The translations under genes and the position numbers were made by a program. From Methylobacter sp. KS41 (GTDB taxonomy: Bacteria > Pseudomonadota > Gammaproteobacteria > Methylococcales > Methylomonadaceae), in the NCBI GenBank assembly GCA_002862125.1, contig PHSP01000001.1:744001-808000 (forward strand): 64,000 nt of DNA. The letters are read 5' to 3'. Below the pieces are notes generated by a model. It was not told the DNA's origin. It worked only from the letters and a program-made list of their open reading frames with translations, and did not search any database. Shown in pieces: positions 46,678 to 55,180 of this stretch; the first letter of the stretch is position 1; the number at the start of each line of letters is the position of its first letter.

Positions 46678-46740
46678 TACCCACCGGGGAACACTGTCCC
46701 CGATTGGGTGCATGTGTTCCCCATTTTTTGGAGGTGCACC
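46678..46740 (+). promoter_or_regulatory. Two-state leader, 9-bp perfect alternative stem
   Basis: Proximal ACCCACC..GATTGGGT around GGGGA..TCCCC. Distal GTGTTCCCC (46714-46722) complements GGGGAACAC (46686-46694) perfectly. ATTTTTTGGAGG follows. Confidence 0.82.
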
Positions 46741-47097
46741 ATGCGAAAAACTTACCTTAAAGGCCAGGATCGCAAATTTAATCTCGATTGGATAGATGAT
46801 CAATGGCTATGGTTGTTTGATCCAGAGCCAATCATCGAAGAAATTCACTCCTGGACCGAACAAGATATCTTGCATATCTGTGAATGCCTTTTGGAGGATT
46901 CATTACGAAATCTGTTTGATGGCCGATGTTCGTTGGAAACCGCTGTTGAAATATACAAGTGGATGACCGACATCAAAGACCCAAATCCATTCAGCTTCGT
47001 CAATTGCTGTATGTTGACTGGACTCGATCCCGAAGAGGTTCGTGACTCGATTCTTGATCGTTTGAATAGAACGCGTCGACTGACCCTTTTACATTAA
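46741..47097 (+). CDS. Unknown acidic protein (118 aa)
   Basis: Helical, Trp- and Asp-rich N-terminus (DWIDDQWLWLFDPEP), then regular helices. No catalytic motif. ATG 9 nt after GGAGG. Member of the leader-controlled plasmid block. Confidence 0.65.
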   Translation: MRKTYLKGQDRKFNLDWIDDQWLWLFDPEPIIEEIHSWTEQDILHICECLLEDSLRNLFDGRCSLETAVEIYKWMTDIKDPNPFSFVNCCMLTGLDPEEVRDSILDRLNRTRRLTLLH

Positions 47098-47172
47098 CCC
47101 GCTTGGGGAAACATCATTTCCCCTGATATGGGCTTTGGTGTTTCCCCATTTTTTCTTTTTTGGAGAAGCACC
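47096..47172 (+). promoter_or_regulatory. Two-state leader, 9-bp perfect alternative stem
   Basis: Proximal GGGGAAA/TTTCCCC. Distal TGTTTCCCC (47139-47147) complements GGGGAAACA (47105-47113) perfectly. Two T tracts, then TTTTTTGGAG. Confidence 0.82.
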
Positions 47173-48123
47173 ATGTCTGATTTTAAAAAATTTGCTGTCA
47201 CCTACGCCATCGACTATCACCACCGCGTCGTTGTTGGTGTAACTGCTTCAGATGAAAAGTCTGCTATTAAAGTTGCCAGCGATGCATTTGATGAAGCGTC
47301 CATTTGGGATAACACGCCTGATATGCCGCTTTTATTCGATGACTATGAGGAAGTCGACGGCGAAACCCTGCAATTTTCTGCCGAAGAAGTTCAGGATTTT
47401 CCCGAACCGGATTCTTCTGTCAAATATCTTAATGAAAAGGCTTTTGCGTTCTATTGTGCCCAGGCATTGCTTGCGGGTGAAATAACATCTGCCATTGAGT
47501 TTGCGAGAAAGGCGTTGCCTAAGTTTGTTGAATCCACTCCGGAAGAAACGACCTGGTCCGTCAAAAGCGATCACGGTTGCGATCCTTTCGAGGTCGTTGC
47601 TGCCGGTCGCGAAAATGCTTTTCGCGATGCTTTGTATGCAATTGGCTGGACTGTTTCGCCTAAACAGGATGATTCAAATTCCGACGATCCTAATAAATCT
47701 GATCATTCCAGAGACTTTTCTGATCCAGAGGAATCCTGCGATTCTTCCGACATATTATTGGAAGCTCCGGGTTTTAGTGCGTCCAATCAAACGCAGTTCC
47801 TTTCCAGTGTAGAAGTATTGGATCTTGCTCAAGATTATCGCCTTGAACTATCGCAATTATTGGATGGTGATTTCTTTCGCAAACACATGCTGGGTCGTAC
47901 CTTTCGAGGCAAGTACACACATGAGGGAACCGATGGAAAAATTAAGAAAATAAGCGCCAAAGATTTTCTACGTGCTTTTCCAAATTCACTTGGAAAAATT
48001 TGGCGTGTTGACAAGAAAGTTACGGTCAAAACTGTTCCAAGAATGTTCGTTGTTATTCGCGATGTAATTCTCAGGCAAGCGTTAAACGTTTCATTCTTTT
48101 CACCTCTGACCTATATGCTGTAG
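47173..48123 (+). CDS. Unknown 316-aa protein with Ser/Asp-rich linker
   Basis: N-terminal alpha/beta domain (1-90) whose start FAVTYAIDYHHRVVVGVTASDEKSAI resembles small stress or DpnD/PcfM-like domains. An acidic Ser/Asp linker (about 175-200) precedes a C-terminal domain ending in a hydrophobic stretch. No assignment; a host-interaction or DNA-mimic role cannot be excluded. Confidence 0.65.
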   Translation: MSDFKKFAVTYAIDYHHRVVVGVTASDEKSAIKVASDAFDEASIWDNTPDMPLLFDDYEEVDGETLQFSAEEVQDFPEPDSSVKYLNEKAFAFYCAQALLAGEITSAIEFARKALPKFVESTPEETTWSVKSDHGCDPFEVVAAGRENAFRDALYAIGWTVSPKQDDSNSDDPNKSDHSRDFSDPEESCDSSDILLEAPGFSASNQTQFLSSVEVLDLAQDYRLELSQLLDGDFFRKHMLGRTFRGKYTHEGTDGKIKKISAKDFLRAFPNSLGKIWRVDKKVTVKTVPRMFVVIRDVILRQALNVSFFSPLTYML

Positions 48124-48140
48124 TCAGATATTTATTATTT

Positions 48141-48211
48141 AACCCACTGAGGGAGTCATTATTCCTCATGGGAATTAGCGTCTCTCTCAATACTGATTTT
48201 TGGAGAGATTT
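48141..48211 (+). promoter_or_regulatory. Two-state leader
   Basis: Proximal CCC../GGG around GAGG..CCTC. Distal CTCTCTC (48182-48188) pairs with GAGGGAG (48149-48155) with one G-U. TTTTTGGAG follows. Confidence 0.7.
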
Positions 48212-48460
48212 ATGAACAAGAAAGTATTAGTTACTGTTGCCGGAGGTGTTGCCTCTGCGTATGCAGAGCCGGGTATTGATGTCGTTATTCTTGATCTTGA
48301 CGACTCAAAGGTTACGCATCCTTCTGAAATGATTCCAATCCACACAAGTTTTCAGCCACTGATGAAGTTTGCGGGAGTTGAAGACGATTGGATTATTTCT
48401 GATGATGGACGCGTAAGTGATGCTTATTACGCTGTGTTAGGAGGCAGTCATGTCGCTTAA
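48212..48460 (+). CDS. Unknown small protein (82 aa)
   Basis: Alpha/beta, begins MNKKVLVTVAGGVASAYAEPG with strand-like hydrophobicity, then Asp-rich turns (DLDDSKV, VEDDWIISDDGRVSDAYYAVL). It overlaps the next gene by 11 nt; the three genes 48212-48946 form one overlapping set behind one leader. Confidence 0.62.
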   Translation: MNKKVLVTVAGGVASAYAEPGIDVVILDLDDSKVTHPSEMIPIHTSFQPLMKFAGVEDDWIISDDGRVSDAYYAVLGGSHVA

Positions 48461-48707
48461 CCATGTTCCTGAAAAGGTTGTTGGCAAATTCCGTATCAAA
48501 CTCATGCCAAGCATGTTCACGGCTAGAAATGGAAAAACCGATATCGTTATTCGTGCAATTAATCCGGAAAACTGGGGTGCATGTATCAATGGTAAGTTTT
48601 ACACCATATGTCTGATCCTTGCCCATGAAGATCATCATATTGTCAGCGATCACAACCGAACTGTTCCTGATGAAATTCTTAGCAGTTTATCTGCTTGGGG
48701 ATTCTGA
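48450..48707 (+). CDS. Unknown small protein (85 aa)
   Basis: Overlaps its upstream neighbour and shares a stop/start (TGATG) with the downstream gene. Basic N-terminus, a CINGKFYTICLILAHEDHH segment with His residues that could bind metal. No leader of its own, consistent with coupling. Confidence 0.6.
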   Translation: MSLNHVPEKVVGKFRIKLMPSMFTARNGKTDIVIRAINPENWGACINGKFYTICLILAHEDHHIVSDHNRTVPDEILSSLSAWGF

Positions 48708-48946
48708 TGTTACAAGCTCGCATGAAAGACGGTTCTATTGTCGAACTTTCTAAGGATTGTGGTTGTATCACACATGAAGGCCCTCACTGGATTCATGCTG
48801 ACGATCTATATCGCGAAGCTAACAAACTGCTTTTGAAGGCCTGTACCCGATTAGCCTCCGCTGGATTTGCTATTGAGGAACAAGTTCGTTTGCAAAGTAA
48901 GCTTCAAATCATGAATGCCAAAGGAATCGTTGAGATTCTGAGGTAA
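48707..48946 (+). CDS. Unknown small protein (79 aa)
   Basis: The ATG is embedded in the previous stop. Contains DCGCITHEGPHWIHADD (Cys/His-rich, possibly metal-binding) and a helical tail. No family assigned. Confidence 0.6.
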   Translation: MLQARMKDGSIVELSKDCGCITHEGPHWIHADDLYREANKLLLKACTRLASAGFAIEEQVRLQSKLQIMNAKGIVEILR

Positions 48947-48958
48947 CGCTTAATTTTA

Positions 48959-48992
48959 GGCACTTTCCTTACAGGAATCGTGCCTTCTTCTT
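48959..48992 (+). terminator. Intrinsic terminator after the 48.2-48.9 kb gene set
   Basis: Hairpin GGCAC/GTGCC with inner TTCC/GGAA, followed by TTCTTCTT. It precedes and is distinct from the leader of the next gene. Confidence 0.7.
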
Positions 48993-49060
48993 AACCCTCG
49001 CGGGCTTATTTCCGCCAGGGAATAACTCCGCGAATTTTTCTTTTATTCAAGGAGTCATCC
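48993..49060 (+). promoter_or_regulatory. Two-state leader
   Basis: Proximal ACCCT..AGGG around GCGG..CCGC. Distal CCGCGA (49028-49033) complements TCGCGG (48998-49003). T-rich, then AAGGAG. Confidence 0.72.
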
Positions 49061-49699
49061 ATGTCACACACCATTTCGTACAAACATTTGGTTGTTAAAT
49101 TCCAGCATCAACTGTTGCAGGAACAGCTACCTGATTATCCGCATTCGTTCTGGCGGGATCAGTTCATCTTGCTCGAACTCTGTGGTCCCAGCAATTGCAC
49201 CACTTTTCATCCGGTAACAGGACGAGAAGTTTACACAAGAGACTGGACTACCCGAGCTAAAGGCGATGCTACTGAAATCATCGAAGAAGCCTGTCGTTCA
49301 GCCTCGTATTGCGAAGGTCGGAATCTACGATTCTACGGTGAACGCGATACCACGCCAGAGAGATATATCCGGCGAGTTCGAAGTGCCTTGTCTGCCCCAG
49401 TGTCTGTTGCTGAAGCGAACCAGTGGGGAATTTCATTGCAGGTTCAGCTCGATCAAAAGCTCGTCAAAGACGCCCCATATGCGACTGACCTGCTCAATCA
49501 GCATACATCCTGGGATGAGAACGATGCCGGCGAACGCTATTGGCGGCTTTACCCTTTAAATTCCTTAAAGGACGCGGCCATCTTGTTCAAATTTCGCTTT
49601 TTGCCTTTGTCCCCCTGGAGCTTTATCGCCACCAGTGGACCTTGTTTTGAACATGAGGCCCGTGGACTTTTTACCACTTCAAATTCACGCGCAGCCTAA
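49061..49699 (+). CDS. Unknown 212-aa protein
   Basis: Cytosolic, aromatic-rich, no catalytic motif. N-terminus SHTISYKHLVVKFQHQL, C-terminus with a hydrophobic FKFRFLPLSPWSFIA segment. Cys scattered. ATG 6 nt after GGAG. Confidence 0.65.
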   Translation: MSHTISYKHLVVKFQHQLLQEQLPDYPHSFWRDQFILLELCGPSNCTTFHPVTGREVYTRDWTTRAKGDATEIIEEACRSASYCEGRNLRFYGERDTTPERYIRRVRSALSAPVSVAEANQWGISLQVQLDQKLVKDAPYATDLLNQHTSWDENDAGERYWRLYPLNSLKDAAILFKFRFLPLSPWSFIATSGPCFEHEARGLFTTSNSRAA

Positions 49700-49726
49700 G
49701 TGCTTGCGTTTTTAACTTCCCGTTTC

Positions 49727-49802
49727 ACCCTATCTGGGAATTATTTCCCTGCTTGGGCAATAAGTCTCCTGAATCACTTTTTACATTTTTGGAGATTTAT
49801 TT
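49727..49802 (+). promoter_or_regulatory. Two-state leader (weaker distal pairing)
   Basis: Proximal ACCC..TGGG around GGGAA/TTCCC (GGGAATTATTTCCC). The distal arm AATAAGTCTCC pairs only partly with GGGAATTATT. ATTTTTGGAG follows. Confidence 0.6.
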
Positions 49803-50339
49803 ATGAATGGTTTACTTGGATATGTTAGTGCTGTTGTAACTTGTTACGCTTGCATGAGTTGGAATGATGCGCAATTGGCTTCCATGGTTAATCCGCAGGA
49901 ATCTGATATTGCAGCGATATCCTCCATTGCTGACGTTGTTGTCTCGTCCGATTCAGAAACTGATGTTATGAACGCCATTTCATCTGGCGATTTTTCTTCT
50001 TCAGCAAGAGCACTGGTTACCGCGGCATCTAATGCTACTCAACTGGTGTCTACTGTTGTTGAAACTCGTCCAGATCCAATGGTCTTGACTGCTTTATCAG
50101 GTTTGTTGCAAAGCGTCATTCAAATGAATGCCGCTGCTTCTTATCTTGGCAATAATCCAAACGTTATTCCAGTCAGACAATGCACTGATGCTATGAAGCT
50201 CACTCGCGATGTTCTTCCATGGCCTGACGGTTGGGGAATTGTTCAAGATCCTAACAAGCCCAACTATTCAGGATTTCTTAACTGTTACATCACGGACGGT
50301 ACTCAATATGTACCGATGACTGTGACGAAAACAGTTTGA
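49803..50339 (+). CDS. Unknown 178-aa Ser/Val-rich protein
   Basis: N-terminal hydrophobic stretch MNGLLGYVSAVVTCYACM could be a weak membrane or signal segment. The middle is small-residue-rich (Ser/Ala/Val/Thr), the C-terminus has DVLPWPDGWGIVQDPNKPNY. It might be extracytoplasmic. No family. Confidence 0.6.
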   Translation: MNGLLGYVSAVVTCYACMSWNDAQLASMVNPQESDIAAISSIADVVVSSDSETDVMNAISSGDFSSSARALVTAASNATQLVSTVVETRPDPMVLTALSGLLQSVIQMNAAASYLGNNPNVIPVRQCTDAMKLTRDVLPWPDGWGIVQDPNKPNYSGFLNCYITDGTQYVPMTVTKTV

Positions 50340-50424
50340 TTGTTTTTAATTTCACCTTCCGCATGAATACACATCCATTACGGACGCTGTATTTCTTGCG
50401 GTCTTTGCATTTTTTGGAGATTCC
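50340..50424 (+). promoter_or_regulatory. Two-state leader with long distal stem
   Basis: CCGCATGAATACA (50359-50371) pairs with TGTATTTCTTGCGG (50388-50401): two blocks of 5 and 6 bp. The core letters differ from the GGG/CCC type of the other leaders while the position is kept. TTTTTTGGAG follows. Confidence 0.72.
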
Positions 50425-50787
50425 ATGGAAACATTGACTAAAGAAGTTTTAATCTCAGAGCTCAGCAATTTTGTTGGTACTGAATGCTGGTACCGACATC
50501 CTTTGCAAAATGATTTTTTGATAACTGAAGGTGTTAAGTATTTCGCCGACAGAACGCAAAGCTATTGGCTACTGGATGTCATTGCTACGGAGTTTTTTCC
50601 ACTGTTAAAAGACCAGCCTTTTATGGTTATTACAGTTAAGGTAGAAAATGCAGCTTGCGTCATTGTCGTCACCGATGGCAATGAAAATCAGAGTCAGTTA
50701 AAGGATATTCCATTTACCACCTTAACCGATGGTTTGTGGAAATTTTACCTGACTGATAGCGTTATTTTGCTGCCATCTGAATACTGA
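50425..50787 (+). CDS. Unknown 120-aa protein
   Basis: Alpha/beta, begins with a helix then TECWYRHP and YWLLDVIATEFFP. Composition resembles small DUF6876-like proteins found in plasmids and phages (ETEFFWLDLV type), but I am unsure. Last gene before repeat copy 2. Confidence 0.6.
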   Translation: METLTKEVLISELSNFVGTECWYRHPLQNDFLITEGVKYFADRTQSYWLLDVIATEFFPLLKDQPFMVITVKVENAACVIVVTDGNENQSQLKDIPFTTLTDGLWKFYLTDSVILLPSEY

Positions 50788-50800
50788 TGTTAGTTGATTC

Positions 50801-51113
50801 CATCCCCTCGAAAGGCACGCTATTTTAGGTGTCTTTCGAACTTAACCTTTAGACGGTAATAGGCATAATGTCTTTATCGTCTTTCCGGAATGCTTGGATT
50901 GAGTATTGCGGAAAGACGATTTTTTGTAGTTCTCTAAGAGAGCTCAAAAGTAGTGCCAGTTCAGCACTTTAAATAAGGAATCAGTTAAGCGCTACGGCGT
51001 GATTATTTTTAAGCGGCCTTGCCGTTATTTTTTTTTAACCCACCAGGGGAAATTCATGTTTTCCCGGTTGGGATACGTGCGTTTTCTCTGGTTTTAACCC
51101 GAGGAAACACACT
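50801..51113 (+). repeat. Long non-coding repeat, copy 2 (regulatory leader)
   Basis: About 310 bp nearly identical to copy 1 (terminator at 50876-50925, same antiterminator-like pairing). Differs mainly in the T-run before AACCCACC and in the last bases before the ATG. It heads the CobS/WGR/DUF3150/VWA block. Confidence 0.85.
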
Positions 51114-52085
51114 ATGAATGCTCAAACTAAAAAATTCCCGATTGGCCAAACTTTCGGCATCTCCGCTCCTGCAGCGATGACTGTTGATGGTTTTGAAGAT
51201 GATCAACATCCTTCAATTCCGGCCGTTAAGGATTACGCGTTCAGAAATGAACATTTGCGTGATGTACTGGCTTTTATCGCCAATCCGCTTGGTGATGCGT
51301 TGTATTTGACTGGTCCTACCGGCTCAGGAAAAACCTCGTTGATCTGCCAAGTTGCATCTCGTTTGAATTGGCCCGTTCAACAAGTCACCTGTCATGGTCG
51401 TCTTGAATTGAACGATCTCATCGGCCAGTTCATGCTCGTCAGCGGCTCTATGTCTTTTGTGCATGGCCCTCTAGCCCAAGCTGTTCGTGACGGTCATCTA
51501 TTGATCTTGAATGAGATTGATTTGATGGACCCTTCTGAGCTTGCAGGCTTGAACGATATTATCGAAGGGCAACCATTGATGATTCCTCAAAACGGCGGCG
51601 AAGTCATTAAGCCTCATCCTAAATTCCGTTTGATTGCTACCGGCAACTCCGCCGGTCAAGGTGATCAATCAGGACTTTATCAAGGTGTTATGCAGCAAAA
51701 CCTTGCATTTCTGGATAGGTTTAGATTGATGGAAGTCGGTTATCCCGACGCTTCTGTCGAGAAATCGATTCTTAAAGGTGTTCTTGTTGGCATGGGCATT
51801 CCTGTTGATTCCGTCATGGAAAATCTGTCAGAGAAAATGATCCAGGTTGCCAATGAGATTCGTCGACTTTTTGTTGGCGGCGCTGACGGTACCGGTGAGT
51901 TAAGTGTCACGATGTCCACCAGGACTTTAGTGCGCTGGACTAACCTTATGATTGCTTACAAACGTGCTCCAAATGCGTTGGCTTATTCGCTGGATCGCGC
52001 TCTCACCTTGCGTGCTGAGCACGCTCAACGTGAAGCTATCCATCGAATCGCCAAAGATATTTTCGGCGATTCTTGGGGTGAATAG
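51114..52085 (+). CDS. CobS/MoxR-like AAA+ ATPase
   Basis: 323 aa. Walker A LTGPTGSGKTSL (about 65-75), Walker B HLLILNEIDLMDPSEL (about 130), sensor-1 FRLIATGNSAGQGD and the MoxR-type FLDRF arginine region. MoxR/CobS ATPases act with VWA-domain partners; the CobT-like VWA protein at 56.1 kb is the obvious partner, with the WGR and DUF3150 proteins between. This set occurs on large plasmids and phages, with a role in remodelling or metal insertion unknown here. Confidence 0.88.
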   Translation: MNAQTKKFPIGQTFGISAPAAMTVDGFEDDQHPSIPAVKDYAFRNEHLRDVLAFIANPLGDALYLTGPTGSGKTSLICQVASRLNWPVQQVTCHGRLELNDLIGQFMLVSGSMSFVHGPLAQAVRDGHLLILNEIDLMDPSELAGLNDIIEGQPLMIPQNGGEVIKPHPKFRLIATGNSAGQGDQSGLYQGVMQQNLAFLDRFRLMEVGYPDASVEKSILKGVLVGMGIPVDSVMENLSEKMIQVANEIRRLFVGGADGTGELSVTMSTRTLVRWTNLMIAYKRAPNALAYSLDRALTLRAEHAQREAIHRIAKDIFGDSWGE

Positions 52086-52087
52086 TC

Positions 52088-52825
52088 ATGTCATACGAAC
52101 TGTATCGGTATAGGAATCAGGATGGTTCCAGTAAAGATTGGGCTGTTTGTGCTAATGCTGACGGCACTTACACAACGCGTTGGGGCAAGACTGGTTCTAA
52201 ATTACAGTCGAAAACCTTCAAGAATATGCTGCCCATGCAGGACCATATTCGCTCGAAAACCAATAAGGGCTACACGTATGTAGGTAAAGTTGACATTGAT
52301 GATTCAGGACATGTGCAAAACATTTCCTCTGAATCTCAAGCGCCTACTACAACAGCCTCTATTGACCCTCATCCTACCCAGGAAACTCTGTGCATTTATT
52401 GGCGGATTAAGATACTCCCTTCAATTTTGAACGGCCCCGCTGTTCCTTTTTTAAAGGGTTTTGCCACCGGTTATGCTGATTCTATTTTGAAAGCGTATCC
52501 AGGTTGCTCATGGGTAGAAAAAGTCCGTAATGGTCATGGCGATTTTGTCAAACCTGGGGCCGGATCGTTGTTAAAAGAACATGGTGTTGGTTCTTTATTG
52601 CTGATTATGGCACTAAAAAAAGTTGCACCTGACGGTATCACGATTTCCCTGTCTCACGAAGATGGCGTTGAAATCAGTTGCCAGCTCAAAATGGAATCTC
52701 AAGCGCTGTCTTTTTTTGACACCGATTTGGAATCCGTTCGTTCTATCGCAGAAGCAATTGGTCTACTCGAAAAAAGACTCGATCTATCCATGGTCGAAAC
52801 TGAACTCGACGATTTTTACTTCTGA
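52088..52825 (+). CDS. WGR-domain protein
   Basis: 245 aa. N-terminal WGR domain (residues 1-75: ELYRYRNQDGSSKDW..TTRWGKTGSKLQSKTF), a nucleic-acid- or protein-binding module also found in PARPs. The C-terminal ~150 residues are unknown. It begins 2 nt after the ATPase stop, so it is cotranslated with it, and has no leader of its own. Confidence 0.82.
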   Translation: MSYELYRYRNQDGSSKDWAVCANADGTYTTRWGKTGSKLQSKTFKNMLPMQDHIRSKTNKGYTYVGKVDIDDSGHVQNISSESQAPTTTASIDPHPTQETLCIYWRIKILPSILNGPAVPFLKGFATGYADSILKAYPGCSWVEKVRNGHGDFVKPGAGSLLKEHGVGSLLLIMALKKVAPDGITISLSHEDGVEISCQLKMESQALSFFDTDLESVRSIAEAIGLLEKRLDLSMVETELDDFYF

Positions 52826-52839
52826 ATTAATCGTTTTAT

Positions 52840-52915
52840 TAACCCACAGGGGCATATTTTCGTCCCCTCGGGTCGTGATATGCCTCTTCACTTTTAGTAT
52901 TTTGGAGATATTGCC
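52840..52915 (+). promoter_or_regulatory. Two-state leader, 9-bp alternative stem
   Basis: Proximal ACCC..GGGT around GGGG..CCCC. Distal ATATGCCTC (52878-52886) pairs with GGGGCATAT (52849-52857) at 9 of 9 with one G-U. TATTTTGGAG follows. Confidence 0.8.
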
Positions 52916-54229
52916 ATGTCACATAATGCAGAAATGATTCTTGATCAAATTGATGTTGTAAAACTTGATATCAATCTTTGGACAAGCTCAAAAAAACTTC
53001 GCCCCGAAGATCTTGTTCTCGCCGATGGTTCCAAACTTCCTCCGGAAGATTTGGCTTACCTTGGCACCAAGAAAACGGTCGATCCTAACAAATTGAAGGA
53101 ATTCAACCGTATCAAAAAAGAAGCGGAACGTATATGCCTTCACTCAGGCACCCGCTTTCTCGGTGGCTTTGCTAATCGACGGGATGAAATTCCTCGTATT
53201 ACCCAAGAGCTGGATGCACTATCGAAAACCTTCTACGAGGCCAAAGATCAGTTTTTGTCCACTTACAATCAAGACACTCAAGAGTGGATTGCTCGTCATG
53301 CTGATTTTGGTGATGCGATTCGTCGTGCCATTGAGTCGGTTGATTCCGTCGCTTCCAAGCTGCGCTTTGATTACGTTGTCTTTCGCGTAACTGTGCCTCA
53401 GCCTGATATTGCCTCACCTGAAGCAACGCCTGCTGTCGATTCTCTGAGTCGCAGAACCAATTCCATGAGTGATCAGCTTTTTCACGAGATCGCTCAGGAT
53501 GCCAGTCAATTGATCGATAGATCCTTTGTTGGCAAGGATACCGTTACAGGTAGGTCCCTTAATGCTTTTCGTCGTATGCGGGATAAGCTGGACAGTCTTG
53601 GCTTTCTCGATCATCGGTGTATGCCGGTTGTCGATAAGATTGATGCAGTTCTCGGCGCTTTACCGAAAGATGGTCCTTATAACGGTGTGGCATTCAACAG
53701 CCTTTTTACTCTTGGCATGTTGCTGTCCGACCCTGACAAGATCAAACGTCATGGTAGTGGTTTGTTGCAGTTGAGTTCTTTAACCCCTGTGGATGAGGAA
53801 ATTGAAGAAGATGTTGCTGACGATCAAAGCGTTCCGTCTGAATCTGACTCTACTCAACCTGTTGTCGAATCGGTTGTTGTTTCAGAAGTTAATGAAAGTA
53901 CCGAAGATGGACAACCTGAAGTGCAATCTCAAGCTAATGACGATGACCTTGCTGATTTTGATGCGTTTATGGCTAATTACAAGCCCGATCAGGACGTATT
54001 CGATTCTGCTCCTTCTGCACCTGTCACTGTTCAAGTTGACACTGTAGATGTTTTCGAAGCCCCTAAAGCTACTGGTTTTATGGAATCTGTTAAGGAAACT
54101 GTAAATGCCGCTGTTCAATCAGTCTCAACCGTTCCTGCTAAATCCGTTAAGGATGAGCTGAACGACGATGCTGATGAATCTGAACATGAAGAACAAGTTG
54201 CAACTGCAGCTGGCGATTTCTGGTTCTGA
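52916..54229 (+). CDS. DUF3150-like protein
   Basis: 437 aa. Helical N-terminal ~280 residues (LTSSKKLRPEDL-type start, KEFNRIKKEAERICLHSGTRFLGGFA), then a long acidic Asp/Glu/Ser/Val tail and a final DFWF. I recall DUF3150 as a companion of CobS/CobT-like genes on plasmids. It may be the third component of the AAA/VWA machine. The tail is low complexity. Confidence 0.72.
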   Translation: MSHNAEMILDQIDVVKLDINLWTSSKKLRPEDLVLADGSKLPPEDLAYLGTKKTVDPNKLKEFNRIKKEAERICLHSGTRFLGGFANRRDEIPRITQELDALSKTFYEAKDQFLSTYNQDTQEWIARHADFGDAIRRAIESVDSVASKLRFDYVVFRVTVPQPDIASPEATPAVDSLSRRTNSMSDQLFHEIAQDASQLIDRSFVGKDTVTGRSLNAFRRMRDKLDSLGFLDHRCMPVVDKIDAVLGALPKDGPYNGVAFNSLFTLGMLLSDPDKIKRHGSGLLQLSSLTPVDEEIEEDVADDQSVPSESDSTQPVVESVVVSEVNESTEDGQPEVQSQANDDDLADFDAFMANYKPDQDVFDSAPSAPVTVQVDTVDVFEAPKATGFMESVKETVNAAVQSVSTVPAKSVKDELNDDADESEHEEQVATAAGDFWF

Positions 54230-54246
54230 TTTCTCACCTTTTCATT

Positions 54247-54324
54247 ACACCTGGCGGGTTTGCAATTCAATCCGTATGGGTTGTTTTGCCCCGCCTTCAT
54301 TTTTCTAATATTTCGGGGGCTTTT
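54247..54324 (+). promoter_or_regulatory. Two-state leader
   Basis: GGCGGG (54253-54258) pairs with distal CCCGCC (54290-54295) or with a proximal CCG. T-rich stretch, then GGGGG in place of GGAG before the ATG. Confidence 0.68.
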
Positions 54325-54540
54325 ATGGCACATAACACAACTTTAAGATCTGATGATGTGCATCCGCCTTCATTTGGTGAGCTTATGACATGTATTCAAG
54401 CTACAGGTGTTTTTGAACATGGAAAAAGATATCTGGTAATCATGTGCGTCACAGGGACGTATATGGCTTTTTACGAAGGTTATACGCATACCGATTTCGG
54501 TACCAAGCAAAATCTCGAACGCTATTTTTGTACTCAGTAG
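54325..54540 (+). CDS. Unknown small protein (71 aa)
   Basis: Short alpha/beta protein with ERYFCTQ end and central VFEHGKRYLVIMCVTG. ATG spacing from the G-run is normal. No family. Confidence 0.58.
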   Translation: MAHNTTLRSDDVHPPSFGELMTCIQATGVFEHGKRYLVIMCVTGTYMAFYEGYTHTDFGTKQNLERYFCTQ

Positions 54541-54549
54541 CTTCGTAAA

Positions 54550-54627
54550 ATAAATTTCAACCCTACAGGGGCAACTCATTGCTCCTTTGGGAATCATGAT
54601 TTGCCCTTTGTTTTTTTGGAGCAAATT
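54550..54627 (+). promoter_or_regulatory. Two-state leader
   Basis: Proximal GGGGCAA/TTGCTCC. Distal ATGATTTGCCC (54596-54606) pairs with GGGCAACTCAT (54569-54579) at 10 of 11. TTTTTTTGGAG follows. Confidence 0.8.
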
Positions 54628-55092
54628 ATGAAAATCAAATCTTTAATAACCAGAGCAAAACGTTGTAAAACCGATGAAGATGCGCAAAAACTGCTTGATA
54701 TGTTGATGCAAGCGTTTGGTAAAAACCGGGCACTTTCTCATTTGTATACCTACAACGAAGAAGCCTATATGGAAGATTCCGCATTTGCGTGCTTTGAATT
54801 CAATCGCGAAATTAGTGATGATTACGTGACCATGATTAAGCCGCAAATTCGTGATAGTGAAGTTTCTGTTTTTGTTGTTACCCATCGTATGCTTGATGGC
54901 CTCGGAATGATGAGCCAACACTGGGAAGCTGTTGAAGATATGGATGATTTGATTGAGTGTGAACCCGATCGAACTGTATCTGATATAGCCCAACGCACAG
55001 TGGAACTCGCTATTTCTCAGCATCGTATGCTCATTGAAAGTGTAGGCGTTCCCCAAGTAATTGCGGAAGAAACTGCCAAAAAATGTTGGTAA
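54628..55092 (+). CDS. Unknown 154-aa protein
   Basis: Acidic, helical, starts MKIKSLITRAKRCKTDEDAQ. A C-terminal cluster of Glu/Met. The true start is the ATG after the leader, not an earlier in-frame ATG at 54601 within the distal arm. No family. Confidence 0.62.
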   Translation: MKIKSLITRAKRCKTDEDAQKLLDMLMQAFGKNRALSHLYTYNEEAYMEDSAFACFEFNREISDDYVTMIKPQIRDSEVSVFVVTHRMLDGLGMMSQHWEAVEDMDDLIECEPDRTVSDIAQRTVELAISQHRMLIESVGVPQVIAEETAKKCW

Positions 55093-55116
55093 TTTTTAGC
55101 TAACGTTCGATATTTT

Positions 55117-55180
55117 TAACCCTTGAGGTGAACCATTTGCCTCTCGGGCCCATGGTTTGCCTCTTTTTTGGAGTACGTCC
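55117..55180 (+). promoter_or_regulatory. Two-state leader, 12-bp alternative stem
   Basis: Proximal GAGGTGAA/TTTGCCTC (3-nt loop) inside CCC/GGG. Distal ATGGTTTGCCTC (55152-55163) pairs with GAGGTGAACCAT (55125-55136) over 12 of 12 with two G-U. TTTTTTGGAG follows. Middle and distal strands repeat TTTGCCTC. Confidence 0.85.
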